A stretch of 64,000 bases of DNA from Neobacillus sp. SuZ13. GTDB lineage: Bacteria > Bacillota > Bacilli > Bacillales > Cytobacillaceae. The notes beneath the pieces are model-generated. The model was not told the DNA's origin and ran no database searches. It worked only from the letters and a program-made list of their open reading frames with translations. The translations under genes were made by a program, and so were the position numbers. Each line of letters starts with the position of its first letter. Positions within the stretch are counted from its first letter, which is position 1. The DNA lies in contig NZ_CP126107.1 of assembly GCF_030123365.1 (NCBI RefSeq), positions 3,368,001 to 3,432,000 of the forward strand, read 5' to 3'. Below are positions 17,214-25,647 of the stretch, piece by piece.

Positions 17214-18392
17214 TTAAACACTTCTCAACGCATCGATCGGGTTCAGCCTTGATGCCTTTCTTGCAGGAGCAAGACCAAAAATAATTCCGATTGCTGCCGA
17301 GAATCCTAGGGCCAAGATGACGGTCGAGGCTGAAAGGGAGAAACTTGCTCCAATGATCAGGCAAACGACAAACGCGATGAACACACCAAGAAGGAAGCCA
17401 ATCGTGCCCCCAAAAAGTGACATAAAGACCGCTTCTAGTAAAAACTGCTGCTGGATCCGTTTCGGTTCGGCTCCGAGTGCCTTTCTTAGCCCAATTTCCG
17501 TTGTCCGTTCCGTAACAGAAACTAACATCATGTTCATAATCCCGATGCCGCCAACAACTAGTGAAATCGACGCAATCCCACCAAGCATCAGAGATAACAT
17601 CGTTGTTACTTGTTTAATCGAAGAAATCATATCCTCCATATTCATCACGGTAAAACTGTCAGCTTTGTAGTTAAATGCTTGATTTAATACTGATTCAATA
17701 TCACTGGTTATTTTTTCAGAGTCATTCGAATCCTGCATATACATGTCAACACTTGTAATGTATCCCGTTCCAAGCAAGCTCATGGAGGTGGTATAAGGAA
17801 TAATCACCGCATCATTGGTAGACGCTTCTGAAAAGCTGCTTGATTTCTGTAAAGTGCCGACAACTGTATAAGTAACCCCGGCAATCATCAGTTCTTTCCC
17901 GATCGGATCCTCTCCCCAAAATAATTCATTTGCAATATCGGAACCTATCAAACACACCGTGTTTTCACTGTTAATATCTAATATATTTAATCCTCTGCCA
18001 GTTTCAACAAGGTCTTTTGTCCTTGAAAAATACACATCATTTTTTCCTTGAACCAAAACATCTGTTTTTTCACTACCGTTATAGACCACATTTGTGGTTC
18101 CAGTAAGGGTTGGGGAAACTCCAGCAACATCTTCAATTTCTGAAAGTTTTTGAATATCCGTATCGATTAAACCTTTTTTAAGTGGTGTTCCAATTGCCTG
18201 AACTGAGATTTTATCAGCACCAAAGGATGAAAACTCGCTTGTCATCCCATTCATTGCACCTTTGACAATCGTAATTAATGCGATAATCGACGCCACACCA
18301 ATGACAATTCCTAGCATCGTCAAGAAGGAACGCATTTTGTTATGGATAAGATTCATCCAGGACATCTTAAGATTTTCCTTAAACATGAACAT
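17214..18392 (-). CDS. yknZ: MacB-type ABC exporter permease (YknZ-like)
   Basis: 392 residues: N-terminal helix (FLTMLGIVIGVASIIALITI, about 23-42), a large extracytoplasmic MacB-periplasmic-like domain (about 45-265), then three C-terminal helices forming the FtsX fold (MNMMLVSVTERTTEIGLRKA signature about 291-310). Together with the ATPase and membrane-fusion subunits upstream it forms a MacAB-like exporter, as YknXYZ of B. subtilis, which protects against the SdpC toxin. Its start overlaps the ATPase gene by 14 nt. No yknW-type gene is next to it. Confidence 0.85.
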   Translation of the reverse strand: MFMFKENLKMSWMNLIHNKMRSFLTMLGIVIGVASIIALITIVKGAMNGMTSEFSSFGADKISVQAIGTPLKKGLIDTDIQKLSEIEDVAGVSPTLTGTTNVVYNGSEKTDVLVQGKNDVYFSRTKDLVETGRGLNILDINSENTVCLIGSDIANELFWGEDPIGKELMIAGVTYTVVGTLQKSSSFSEASTNDAVIIPYTTSMSLLGTGYITSVDMYMQDSNDSEKITSDIESVLNQAFNYKADSFTVMNMEDMISSIKQVTTMLSLMLGGIASISLVVGGIGIMNMMLVSVTERTTEIGLRKALGAEPKRIQQQFLLEAVFMSLFGGTIGFLLGVFIAFVVCLIIGASFSLSASTVILALGFSAAIGIIFGLAPARKASRLNPIDALRSV

Positions 18393-19068
18393 GCTTCTCC
18401 TTCAGATTTCCGTCTAGAATGTGCACAATCCTGCTGGCATTTTTAGCAATTTCTATATCATGGGTAATCATGATAATTGTTTTTCCTTCTTCGTGTAGTT
18501 CGTGAAAAAGCTCCATAATTTGCTGACCGGTTTTTTGATCGAGCGCTCCAGTGGGTTCGTCAGCTAGTAAGATAGTCGGCTCTGTCACCATTGCTCTCGC
18601 GATAGCTACCCGCTGCTGTTGACCTCCTGAAAGCTGATTGGGGCGATGATGCAATTTTTCACCAAGCCCCACCCTTGTCAGCATATCGCAAGCCCTTTGT
18701 TTGCGGACTTTTTCAGATACCTTCGCATAGATCAGAGGAAGCTCGACGTTCTGTATTGCACTAAGTCTAGGAAGGAGTTGAAACTGCTGAAACACAAATC
18801 CAACCTCCTTATTCCGAATCACAGCCATTTGTGACTCATTCAGTTCATCCACTTTTTGATTCGATAAAATATAGTCACCGCTGGTGGGTGAATCTAGACA
18901 GCCAATCATATTCATAAGAGTCGATTTCCCTGAACCTGAGGGGCCTAAAATGGCAACGAAATCGCCTTTATTAACTGTGAGATTGATATTATTTAAGACT
19001 ACTTGATTTTCATCACCCATAAAGTAGGTTTTGGTTATATGTTCCATTTTGAGAATCTGCTCATTCAT
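18379..19068 (-). CDS. yknY: ABC exporter ATPase (YknY/LolD-like)
   Basis: 229 residues. Walker A GPSGSGKST (about 41-49), Q-loop, signature LSGGQQQR (about 143-150), Walker B ILLADEPTGALD (about 163-174) and the switch H are all intact. The MTHD end and GALD Walker-B extension are typical of the MacB/LolD class. It overlaps the membrane-fusion gene by one base (TAATG-type) and the permease gene by 14 nt, so the three are translationally coupled. Confidence 0.9.
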   Translation of the reverse strand: MNEQILKMEHITKTYFMGDENQVVLNNINLTVNKGDFVAILGPSGSGKSTLMNMIGCLDSPTSGDYILSNQKVDELNESQMAVIRNKEVGFVFQQFQLLPRLSAIQNVELPLIYAKVSEKVRKQRACDMLTRVGLGEKLHHRPNQLSGGQQQRVAIARAMVTEPTILLADEPTGALDQKTGQQIMELFHELHEEGKTIIMITHDIEIAKNASRIVHILDGNLKEKHVHV

Positions 19069-19931
19069 TATTCATTACCTCCGTGCATCATGGCTGTATC
19101 GGAATTGTTTTTCTCTTGATTCATAATGAGGACCACATCGCCAGCGTCCACTCCGCTCTTAATTTCCACCGTCGTACCATCATTGATGCCCGTTTGAATA
19201 TATTGCTTTGTTGCCATCCCTTTTTCGGTTGGGATCAATACATAAGGTTTATTTTTACTATCAAATTGAATGGCCTTCATGGAAAGGGTTGTGACTCCCT
19301 TAGCAGATTGCTTCATTATTTTCGCTTCGGTACTCATGCCCACCTTAATCGCTTGGTCTTTCGTAAGATCAATGGTTGCGGTAAAGTAAGAGACCCCATT
19401 CTCGTTGATGGCTTCTTTGGAAATGGCAGAAACGGTTCCTTTTATTTCTTTTTCAAGCGCGTTGATGGCAACATTAACTTTTTGATCTACTTTGAGATAT
19501 TTGAGGTCATATTCATCGACCTTTACGTTGGTTTGTAATTTGGAATAATCGACAATATCGACAAGCTGTGCTCCAGACATGACTTCTGCGTTTTTCTCGA
19601 CATGGATCTTGGATATCTCCCCGTCAAGTGCTGCCTTAATTTTGTCCCCTTGCTTAGTGGTCAACAAGACATCGCCTTTTTCTACTTCCTCCCCGACTTC
19701 CACTTCAATTTCTTTAATTTGTATGGCAGTATCACTCATCATCGTCTTCCTGTTTTTTGCTTCGACGGTTCCTGAAAAGGAGTAATAGGTAATAATGTCA
19801 CCTGTTTCTGCTTTCTCTTCTTCAAGATCACTCGCACCCTTTGGCATAAATAAATAGCCAGTAAAGAGAGCCGAAGCAAACAGCCCAATCAACGTCCAAA
19901 TAACAAACTTCTTTTTACTCTTCTTTTTCAC
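19068..19931 (-). CDS. yknX: Membrane-fusion subunit of the ABC exporter (YknX/MacA-like)
   Basis: 287 residues, GTG start (RBS GGGAGG, 8 nt). Basic N-terminus and one signal-anchor helix (FVIWTLIGLFASALFTGYLF, about 9-28). Biotinyl-lipoyl-like hairpin (about 55-120) and beta-barrel segments (about 140-240) follow, with no long alpha-helical hairpin, as in short Gram-positive MacA homologues. A C-terminal Met/His tail (NSDTAMMHGGNE) is present. It is the first gene of the yknXYZ-like operon and would link the exporter to the cell envelope. Confidence 0.85.
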   Translation of the reverse strand: MKKKSKKKFVIWTLIGLFASALFTGYLFMPKGASDLEEEKAETGDIITYYSFSGTVEAKNRKTMMSDTAIQIKEIEVEVGEEVEKGDVLLTTKQGDKIKAALDGEISKIHVEKNAEVMSGAQLVDIVDYSKLQTNVKVDEYDLKYLKVDQKVNVAINALEKEIKGTVSAISKEAINENGVSYFTATIDLTKDQAIKVGMSTEAKIMKQSAKGVTTLSMKAIQFDSKNKPYVLIPTEKGMATKQYIQTGINDGTTVEIKSGVDAGDVVLIMNQEKNNSDTAMMHGGNE

Positions 19932-20030
19932 TTTTCTGTCCTCCCGAATGATTTATTGGTTAGTTGTAACTTCGTATGGGTTTTTCTTTTGTTTTGGATG
20001 ATTTCAGTGTACGGTGTTTCTATTCCATCA

Positions 20031-20385
20031 AAACCGCAGACTTTGAGAGAACCACCGCAGACTTTTGGGGGAGCTCCGCATGTGGGTGTGTTTTGTGCTA
20101 AAAAGATGTTACTCTCGGATAATTTGTATTTACTCTTGAATAAGGGACAAATACTTTCGTATAGCAAGGGATTACTCGTGGATAGGATGCAAATACTCTC
20201 GATAACGGTTTTTTAATTTCCCATAACCCGAGTTTACTGGCGGATGTGTCAACTTTACTAGCGGATAACCCATGTTACTGGCGGATAATCCATATTTACT
20301 GGCGAGAGTCAATTTAACTGGCGGATGGCATAGATTTAGTGGCGCTTGGCCCGAGTTTACTGGCGGATAACTCCTGATTACTGGC
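20031..20385. repeat. Three adjacent degenerate arrays with 21-bp period
   Basis: Array 1: CCGCA at 20034, 20055, 20076. Array 2: (T/A)TACTC at 20109, 20130, 20151, 20172, 20193 (exactly 21 bp apart). Array 3: TTACTGGCGGATAA-like units at 20234, 20255, 20275, 20296, 20315, 20336, 20357, 20378 (19-21 bp). Each has its own core, while the period is shared. Open frames crossing it (both strands) show 7-residue periodicity but have no RBS and are not called as genes. Confidence 0.8.
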
Positions 20386-20409
20386 GATAACCAAACTCCT
20401 AGTAAGCAC

Positions 20410-20438
20410 AAAAAAACCTTAACTCTATATGTTAAGGT
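20410..20438 (-). terminator. Terminator of the 20425-20925 gene
   Basis: ACCTTAAC/GTTAAGGT stem overlapping the stop codon region; T7 follows on the minus strand. Confidence 0.75.
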
Positions 20439-20925
20439 CTTTACTGCTATGAGCTTCCCTTTTAATTAGATAGATCATTATTACAAGACCACCAACTACG
20501 CTCATGATCAATAGCAACATATTTAAATAAAATGGCAAGAACGAAACAGCAATGGCAATCCAGGCAAATAGAAGGGCTAACGGGCTCGTGGCTCTAAGGA
20601 AAAGATGAACAAATCGGTAACTTGAACGGATAAAAGGTGTGGCTTCTAACAACAAAATAGTTGGGTTCATGATCGAACCATAAATCAATGGGATGACAAT
20701 GTAAATGGAAAACTCAGTTTTCAACGACACTTCTAATAGAAATGCAAAACCCAATGCAAACCCTTGCATGAAAAAATCAATATGAGCTGATTTTAGTTTT
20801 CTAGCATTCGTGAAAACTTTAGTTATCGGTGAACTTTTTTGATAATATACCGCTGAAAGCGGCAATGATAATACCATCCCAATCATAAACGAGAATAATC
20901 CCCACTCTAATAGTTGAATATTCAC
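20425..20925 (-). CDS. Uncharacterised integral membrane protein
   Basis: 166 residues starting at GTG 20925 (MNIQLLEWGLFSFMIGM...). Four or five transmembrane helices are evident: about 7-27, 50-68, 73-95, 108-128 and 130-150, and a conserved-looking motif KSAHIDFFMQG lies between helices 1 and 2. The tail is short and charged. I do not recognise the family with confidence; the His-Asp-Phe-Phe motif recalls small membrane proteins such as hydroxylaminobenzene mutase, but the match is weak. RBS AGGTG. A longer reading from ATG 20982 would have an atypical N-terminus. It may be coupled to the 14-codon ORF upstream. Confidence 0.6.
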   Translation of the reverse strand: MNIQLLEWGLFSFMIGMVLSLPLSAVYYQKSSPITKVFTNARKLKSAHIDFFMQGFALGFAFLLEVSLKTEFSIYIVIPLIYGSIMNPTILLLEATPFIRSSYRFVHLFLRATSPLALLFAWIAIAVSFLPFYLNMLLLIMSVVGGLVIMIYLIKREAHSSKDLNI

Positions 20926-20966
20926 AATAACACACCTGCAACTATATTTCTGTCCTTTGTCTTCAT
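20922..20966 (-). CDS. Possible 14-codon upstream ORF
   Basis: MKTKDRNIVAGVLL then TGA, preceded by GAAGGGGGATTATC, a very good ribosome binding site. Its TGA overlaps the GTG start of the membrane protein (GTGA), an arrangement typical of translational coupling. It could instead be the true N-terminus displaced by a frameshift. Confidence 0.35.
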   Translation of the reverse strand: MKTKDRNIVAGVLL

Positions 20967-21016
20967 GATAATCCCCCTTCATTTATTTAGTATGGAATCA
21001 TCATATTTCAGAAGGA

Positions 21017-21085
21017 GACACTGCCAACCGCAAACATTCATGGACTTACCGCAAATCATTGCGGATTCACCGAACCAATCTACCG
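21017..21085. repeat. Short degenerate 21-bp array
   Basis: CCGCAAA, CCGCAAA and CCGAACC start at 21028, 21049 and 21070, spaced exactly 21 bp. The core (ACCGCA) resembles array 1 at 20034-20080. Confidence 0.5.
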
Positions 21086-21095
21086 TTTAATATCA

Positions 21096-21123
21096 CAAAA
21101 AAAGGACCGGCATTCGCCGGTCC
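21096..21123 (-). terminator. Terminator of the kinase/regulator operon
   Basis: Perfect GGACCGGC/GCCGGTCC stem with ATTC loop and T7 on the minus strand. Confidence 0.9.
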
Positions 21124-21131
21124 CATTCCAT

Positions 21132-21779
21132 CTAATATAAATCTTCTGTCGGCAGAATCCCCAGTCCTTTAGCTTTTTTAATAGCTTCTACCCGAGAGTT
21201 GACATTTAATTTTTGAAAAAGTTCGGTCAGACTGTACTCCAAGGAGCGCTGACTAATTAACAAAGTCTTGGAAATTTCCTTATTACTATGACCCTTGGCT
21301 AATTCGCGCAGAAGTGTTTCTTCCTTTTTCCCAATCGTTGTTTTATCATTGGCACTCTCCCCTTGCACAACAATCTCCTGACGTCGAAGCTGCTTCAGAA
21401 GTTGCATTGGAATAATTGCTTCTTTCCGCGACGCACTGCGTATCGCCTGAACGAGTTGCTCACGGGTCGACGTTTTCGAAATAAAGCCAGACACGCCTGA
21501 TTCCATCAATAAATTAAAATGTGGGCCAATATCAAATCCCGAATAAATGAGAATTATGGCGTCAGGAACATCTTCAAGCACCTTGCGCGCCAAATCAGCT
21601 CCATTGATATTAGGCATATATAAATCAAACAGAATCACGTCAAAACTTTTTAAACGGACCAAATCCGGGACAAGATAAACGTCCGTTTCAATCGTAACAT
21701 TCATATCCGGTTCTGACTCAATTAGCATCTTTGTTCCTTCGACGACGGATCTATGATCATCCACCAATAATATTTCCAT
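21132..21779 (-). CDS. LuxR/NarL-type response regulator, ComA-like
   Basis: 215 residues. Receiver domain with acidic pocket (DDH, residues 7-9), phospho-Asp D52 (ILFDLYMPN), the S/T position in YSG and the K in ISKT. C-terminal LuxR helix-turn-helix includes GHSNKEISKTLLISQRSLEYSL and KLNVNSRVEA. The ISKT, SLEYSLT and KLNV(N/G)SR stretches are close to B. subtilis ComA. It is encoded immediately after, and overlapping, its kinase. ATG 21779 (RBS AAAAGGTGAT) is preferred over GTG 21788. No comX/comQ genes are near, so the signal input must differ from quorum sensing by ComX. Confidence 0.85.
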   Translation of the reverse strand: MEILLVDDHRSVVEGTKMLIESEPDMNVTIETDVYLVPDLVRLKSFDVILFDLYMPNINGADLARKVLEDVPDAIILIYSGFDIGPHFNLLMESGVSGFISKTSTREQLVQAIRSASRKEAIIPMQLLKQLRRQEIVVQGESANDKTTIGKKEETLLRELAKGHSNKEISKTLLISQRSLEYSLTELFQKLNVNSRVEAIKKAKGLGILPTEDLY

Positions 21780-24270
21780 AGTGATCACCTTTTAGCGATG
21801 TTATAGTTGGAATAGTAATATCCATATGAAAGCCTTCTTGAGGAGCAGAATGGAACTCTACCTTCCCCTCTAAACTTAGGACCCGATTTTCGATACCCGC
21901 TAAACCCATATGTTTAAATGAGCCTCCAATGGAAGTTAATTCGATCCCGACCCCGTTATCAGCATAGGAAAAATGAATATATTCCTGTTTACTGGTTAAA
22001 TTCATCGTTACCTTCGTAGCTTTCGAATGTTTGGTGGCATTATTTAATAGCTCTTGGACAATTCGATATAATCCTAAAATTTGATCTTCATTTAATGGAT
22101 GGATTAACTCCATTGTTGAGAAGTCAATCTCATAATTAGAAAACATCCTGGTGTACGAAAACAGACTTTTTAATGATTCCACCAGTCCCATCTTTAAAAG
22201 AAATGGCGGGCGTAGTTCGTTACAGGTAATTCGAATTTGATGTATAGCGTCAAGCAATCCCTCTTCAATTTGCATTAGTTCCTCCTGAATCCCATCATTT
22301 AACATAGAAGTGGAACGTAATGACTCCAGTTTTCGATACCAAATAATGAGATCTTGTAAGACAGAATCATGTAAATCGCTGGAAAGCGAGGCGCGTTCCT
22401 TTTCCGAGAGTCTAAACAAGAGCCGCAGCATCCATTTTGGGCTCTCGTTGATACTTACCATGTCCTCCACACGTTTCATCAGATCTTCAATAAATCCGAG
22501 ATTATCATACAAAATTGTGACATAATGGACCGCTGTTTCAAGCCACTCTTCCTCTATTTTTTTCAAAGCTTGTTTAATATCAATTTTTAAATACACTGAC
22601 TGTTCCTTATCAGCGATTTTGATCCATTTTACATTGACACTATTTAAAGTTGATTCTAGATTTCTAGGAACTTCTTCAATAAAAGCATTTTTGACAGGTA
22701 ATACTCTCTTAACCTCGTCAATTAAACGATTTTCTAGATCTGTGACCTTCATTACGTTCGCAAGATCATGGGAGAATCGATTAATACTTTGCTGCAGCAT
22801 CTTATATCTTTCTTCACTTTGGATTAACTCAAGTTCCTCTTTCTTTCGCTCGGTTATATCCTTAACCATCCCATGAACACCCATCAGTTCACCATAAAGG
22901 AAGATCGGAACAAAGGTAATATGGACAATGCGATGCTCGCTTTGCCTATAGCGTACGATCCGGCATTCAATTTCTCTTGATTCATGGGTGTGAATGACCT
23001 CCGAAAGAACTTGATAGATAGATAAGTGATCTTCATCATAAATCAGCCCAATTAAACAACGATCAGGTAACTCGTCTATTTTAATGCCGGTAATTTTTTC
23101 AAAAGATTGATTCGCATTAACGAAATTAGCCTTTAAATCAATGGAAAAAACTCCATCCAAATTGTTCTCAAATAAGGACTTATACCTTTGCTCACTTTCC
23201 TCTAACGCCAACTCAGACCGTTTTTTCTCCGTAATATCCAACATTAATCCATTAAGTCGTTCAACTGCACCTGTATTGTCCAAAAACGGATGGACAATCA
23301 GCCTTCCCCATCTAGTTTCATTTTCGATATGGATATAACGAATGACTTTGTTAACAGGAAGACCCTTATCCAAATTTTTCTTTACTTCCCCCATTAGCAT
23401 AATATTATCCTCTGGATGGATGTGGTCATGGAGTCGAATTGGGTTATTCATGATTTCATGTCGAGGAATTCCCGATATTTTTTCGATGCTCTCCGAACAA
23501 AAGGTATAGTAGCTAAAATCTTTATCTGTTGACCACACTGCGGCATTTACACTTTCTAAAATATTCTCTAGTAATTGTTCTGTCTTTATTCGTTCAGTTA
23601 TATCGCGTATCACCGCAACTACATATTTTACATTTCCAAAACTATCAAACACAGGTTTCACCTTAGTCTCAACATGGAGCAGGGATCCTTGGGCGTGAAT
23701 GGCACGATATTCCATTTTAATTTCTGTTTTGGTCTGGACTGCTTGAAAATGCAAGTCACGAATCCGCTGCCTGTCCTCAGGGTGAATTAAGTCAAATGCA
23801 TTCATTCCTTCGTATTGTTCCTTTGTGTAACCAATCATTGAAAAAATAGAAGGTGATACATAACGAACGATCGCCCTTTGATCCACGAGCACGATTACAT
23901 CAGATGTGTTGTCTGCAACAATTTTATACCTTATTTCTTCGTCAAGAATGTGTTCGATGGTAGATTTTTGTAAAATGCCAATATAGGCAATCAGTGTTGA
24001 TTCGTTTTCAATAATAGGGATTAATTGCAGTCTCACAGAGATTGCGGAGCTATCATAACAATAAACAATAAAGGGTTCATTCTCTTTCTTTTCAGTGAAG
24101 ATTATGTTGGTTAAACCATCATCCCATTTTTTTTGGTCCGAACCGAATAATTGTTGAAAAGCTTCGTTTACCCATAAAACCTGATTATCAAGTCCAATGA
24201 TATACATTGGATCAGGCATTTTCTGCAGCAATTGTTGCGCGCTGTTAATTAAAGTTAGATCCGTGCTCAT
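21757..24270 (-). CDS. Soluble multi-PAS sensor histidine kinase (HisKA_3 type)
   Basis: 837 residues from ATG 24270 (RBS AAAGGAG). No transmembrane segment is seen. Four PAS/PAC units fill about residues 10-490 (each ending in a DITE(R/K) PAC signature), then a linker resembling a degenerate GAF, then the NarL-family HisKA_3 phosphorylation site DLHDSVLQD and a HATPase_c domain (NNATKHSKA; DNGVGI). The output partner is the downstream ComA-like regulator, overlapping by 23 nt. Unlike ComP, with many membrane helices, this kinase must sense an intracellular cue (ligand, redox or light via PAS). No cofactor-binding residue is certain. Confidence 0.88.
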   Translation of the reverse strand: MSTDLTLINSAQQLLQKMPDPMYIIGLDNQVLWVNEAFQQLFGSDQKKWDDGLTNIIFTEKKENEPFIVYCYDSSAISVRLQLIPIIENESTLIAYIGILQKSTIEHILDEEIRYKIVADNTSDVIVLVDQRAIVRYVSPSIFSMIGYTKEQYEGMNAFDLIHPEDRQRIRDLHFQAVQTKTEIKMEYRAIHAQGSLLHVETKVKPVFDSFGNVKYVVAVIRDITERIKTEQLLENILESVNAAVWSTDKDFSYYTFCSESIEKISGIPRHEIMNNPIRLHDHIHPEDNIMLMGEVKKNLDKGLPVNKVIRYIHIENETRWGRLIVHPFLDNTGAVERLNGLMLDITEKKRSELALEESEQRYKSLFENNLDGVFSIDLKANFVNANQSFEKITGIKIDELPDRCLIGLIYDEDHLSIYQVLSEVIHTHESREIECRIVRYRQSEHRIVHITFVPIFLYGELMGVHGMVKDITERKKEELELIQSEERYKMLQQSINRFSHDLANVMKVTDLENRLIDEVKRVLPVKNAFIEEVPRNLESTLNSVNVKWIKIADKEQSVYLKIDIKQALKKIEEEWLETAVHYVTILYDNLGFIEDLMKRVEDMVSINESPKWMLRLLFRLSEKERASLSSDLHDSVLQDLIIWYRKLESLRSTSMLNDGIQEELMQIEEGLLDAIHQIRITCNELRPPFLLKMGLVESLKSLFSYTRMFSNYEIDFSTMELIHPLNEDQILGLYRIVQELLNNATKHSKATKVTMNLTSKQEYIHFSYADNGVGIELTSIGGSFKHMGLAGIENRVLSLEGKVEFHSAPQEGFHMDITIPTITSLKGDHYGNIIGG

Positions 24271-24459
24271 TACGTAGCTCCTTTCAATAAGAAAGAATTT
24301 CCAGTTTACTCTTCTATGATAATTATAATGGAGATGATACCGATAAAACACGCAAAAATTAGGGGGAGGTCCGCAATTTATTGAAGAAACGTTTTGAATA
24401 AGCCCAAATGAAGTAAATAAGAAAAAGCCTCAATTACTCGGGGCTTTGGGGATATACCT

Positions 24460-24882
24460 TTAGATGTAAAAATTCATATGTCCTTTTTCTTGCTTGTAAT
24501 AATCCAATCGATCTTGCAAAGAGCCTGTATGAAACTCAAACTTATGACCATCTGGGTCCGTAAAATAGATGGACTTTTGATCTTTTTCATCTCTTGGACG
24601 TCCTGATAAAATAGTAACATTCAAATCTGTTAGTTTTTGATACATCTGATCATACTCTGCTTCATCAATAGAAAAGGCTATATGTGTGTAGGATTGCTGT
24701 ATTTCATTTCGGGGTATATCTTTCTCTAAATTGAGAGCTAGCCACATTCCATTTAGATCAAAATAAGCAGTGCTTCTACCTTTTACTAGCAGCTTTGCAT
24801 CAAAAACATTTTGGTAAAAATCAATAGATTTCTCCAGATCCGAAACGGAAAATAAAAAATGATTGAGACCTTTAATGGACAC
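24460..24882 (-). CDS. fosB: FosB-type fosfomycin/bacillithiol transferase
   Basis: 140 residues, the usual FosB length. Vicinal-oxygen-chelate fold with metal ligands H8 (GLNHF), H67 (SYTHIAF) and E116 (DGHKFEFH), and the near-universal LQDRLDYYKQEK C-terminal stretch. FosB opens the fosfomycin epoxide by adding bacillithiol or cysteine in a Mg/Mn-dependent reaction. GTG start, with GAGGTGA as ribosome binding site. That site contains the TGA stop of the small upstream membrane-protein ORF, so the two are translationally linked. Confidence 0.92.
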   Translation of the reverse strand: MSIKGLNHFLFSVSDLEKSIDFYQNVFDAKLLVKGRSTAYFDLNGMWLALNLEKDIPRNEIQQSYTHIAFSIDEAEYDQMYQKLTDLNVTILSGRPRDEKDQKSIYFTDPDGHKFEFHTGSLQDRLDYYKQEKGHMNFYI

Positions 24883-24888
24883 GAATTT

Positions 24889-25065
24889 TCACCTCGATTT
24901 ATTAGGCTTCAATTTTGGTTTTATAAATAGTTGGTTAATGAATGCCAATACAATGACAATGGATAGCCCAACGATTATATTTAACCATTGAATAGCCATT
25001 AATATTCCAAGGCCAACTGACCCATACAAACGTATTGATTCAATTAACTTTCTATGCTTTTCCAT
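24889..25065 (-). CDS. 58-residue single-helix membrane protein upstream of fosB
   Basis: ATG 25065, RBS AAGGGG (9 nt). MEKHRKLIESIRLYGSV, then a hydrophobic segment of about 25 residues (about 18-45) and a basic tail KPKLKPNKSR. Its TGA stop lies inside the fosB ribosome binding site. Function unknown. Confidence 0.65.
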   Translation of the reverse strand: MEKHRKLIESIRLYGSVGLGILMAIQWLNIIVGLSIVIVLAFINQLFIKPKLKPNKSR

Positions 25066-25100
25066 CCGATCATTCCCCTTACTATTTTAACTGCTATTGA

Positions 25101-25445
25101 TTAATTAATAACCTCTTCAATAACTGATTCTCCTTCAGTTTGCTCAGCGTCTGTCCATTTCCATTTCTCATGTAATCTAATTCTTCCATCTGGCAGAGTT
25201 TCTGGAATCGAGTAACACTGCCCGCCTCTTATTTCATTTTTTGTGTTTACATGGTTATATCTAAATTGTAAATGGCCATTTTCTTTAACAATTCCAATCA
25301 ACGTTCCCTTTACAATCTCCCCACCACGATATGTTGCTGAAAGTATGTTTCCCTCTTGTTTGTATTCAAAAAATGTACTAGAAGAAACTTCTCCATTTGC
25401 TGTATTTTCAATAGATGTAAATTTCCTACCATTGTAATCGATCAT
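25101..25445 (-). CDS. Uncharacterised beta-rich protein (often annotated N-acetylglutamate synthase)
   Basis: 114 residues from ATG 25445 (RBS GAGGGG). It begins [20 protein letters not shown] and is built of repeated short beta-strands with GxL, GQCYSI and RLHEKWKWT motifs. Bacillus genomes carry small proteins of this pattern labelled N-acetylglutamate synthase, but the length and lack of a GNAT motif argue against that activity. A GTG two codons upstream could serve as start. Function unknown. Confidence 0.6.
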   Translation of the reverse strand: MIDYNGRKFTSIENTANGEVSSSTFFEYKQEGNILSATYRGGEIVKGTLIGIVKENGHLQFRYNHVNTKNEIRGGQCYSIPETLPDGRIRLHEKWKWTDAEQTEGESVIEEVIN

Positions 25446-25647
25446 CACTTTAATCCCCTCAATCGTTATAATATTCACATATTTTACCATATATTTTACA
25501 CCTTTTAGTAGTTTTAAATATTAGAAATTTATTAATTTTTTTTCAAATTATAAAGGCATCTATTTAGGGCTCACTTTGGAATAATGGGCTTGCATAAAGA
25601 ACATACTATCAAAAATGATTTGTTGGATTATATTGGGAGAAATAGCG

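Noticed and set aside
19083..19538. 151-codon plus-strand frame opposite yknX
   Set aside because: Antisense to a complete membrane-fusion protein gene; no RBS or recognisable protein.
20031..20385. CRISPR array
   Set aside because: Units are degenerate, about 21 bp with no separate spacers, and no cas genes are present.
19956..20411. Open frames of 79-86 codons on both strands in the repeat region
   Set aside because: They follow the 21-bp repeats (7-residue periodicity such as PPVNSG/PPVKLT) and have no ribosome binding sites.
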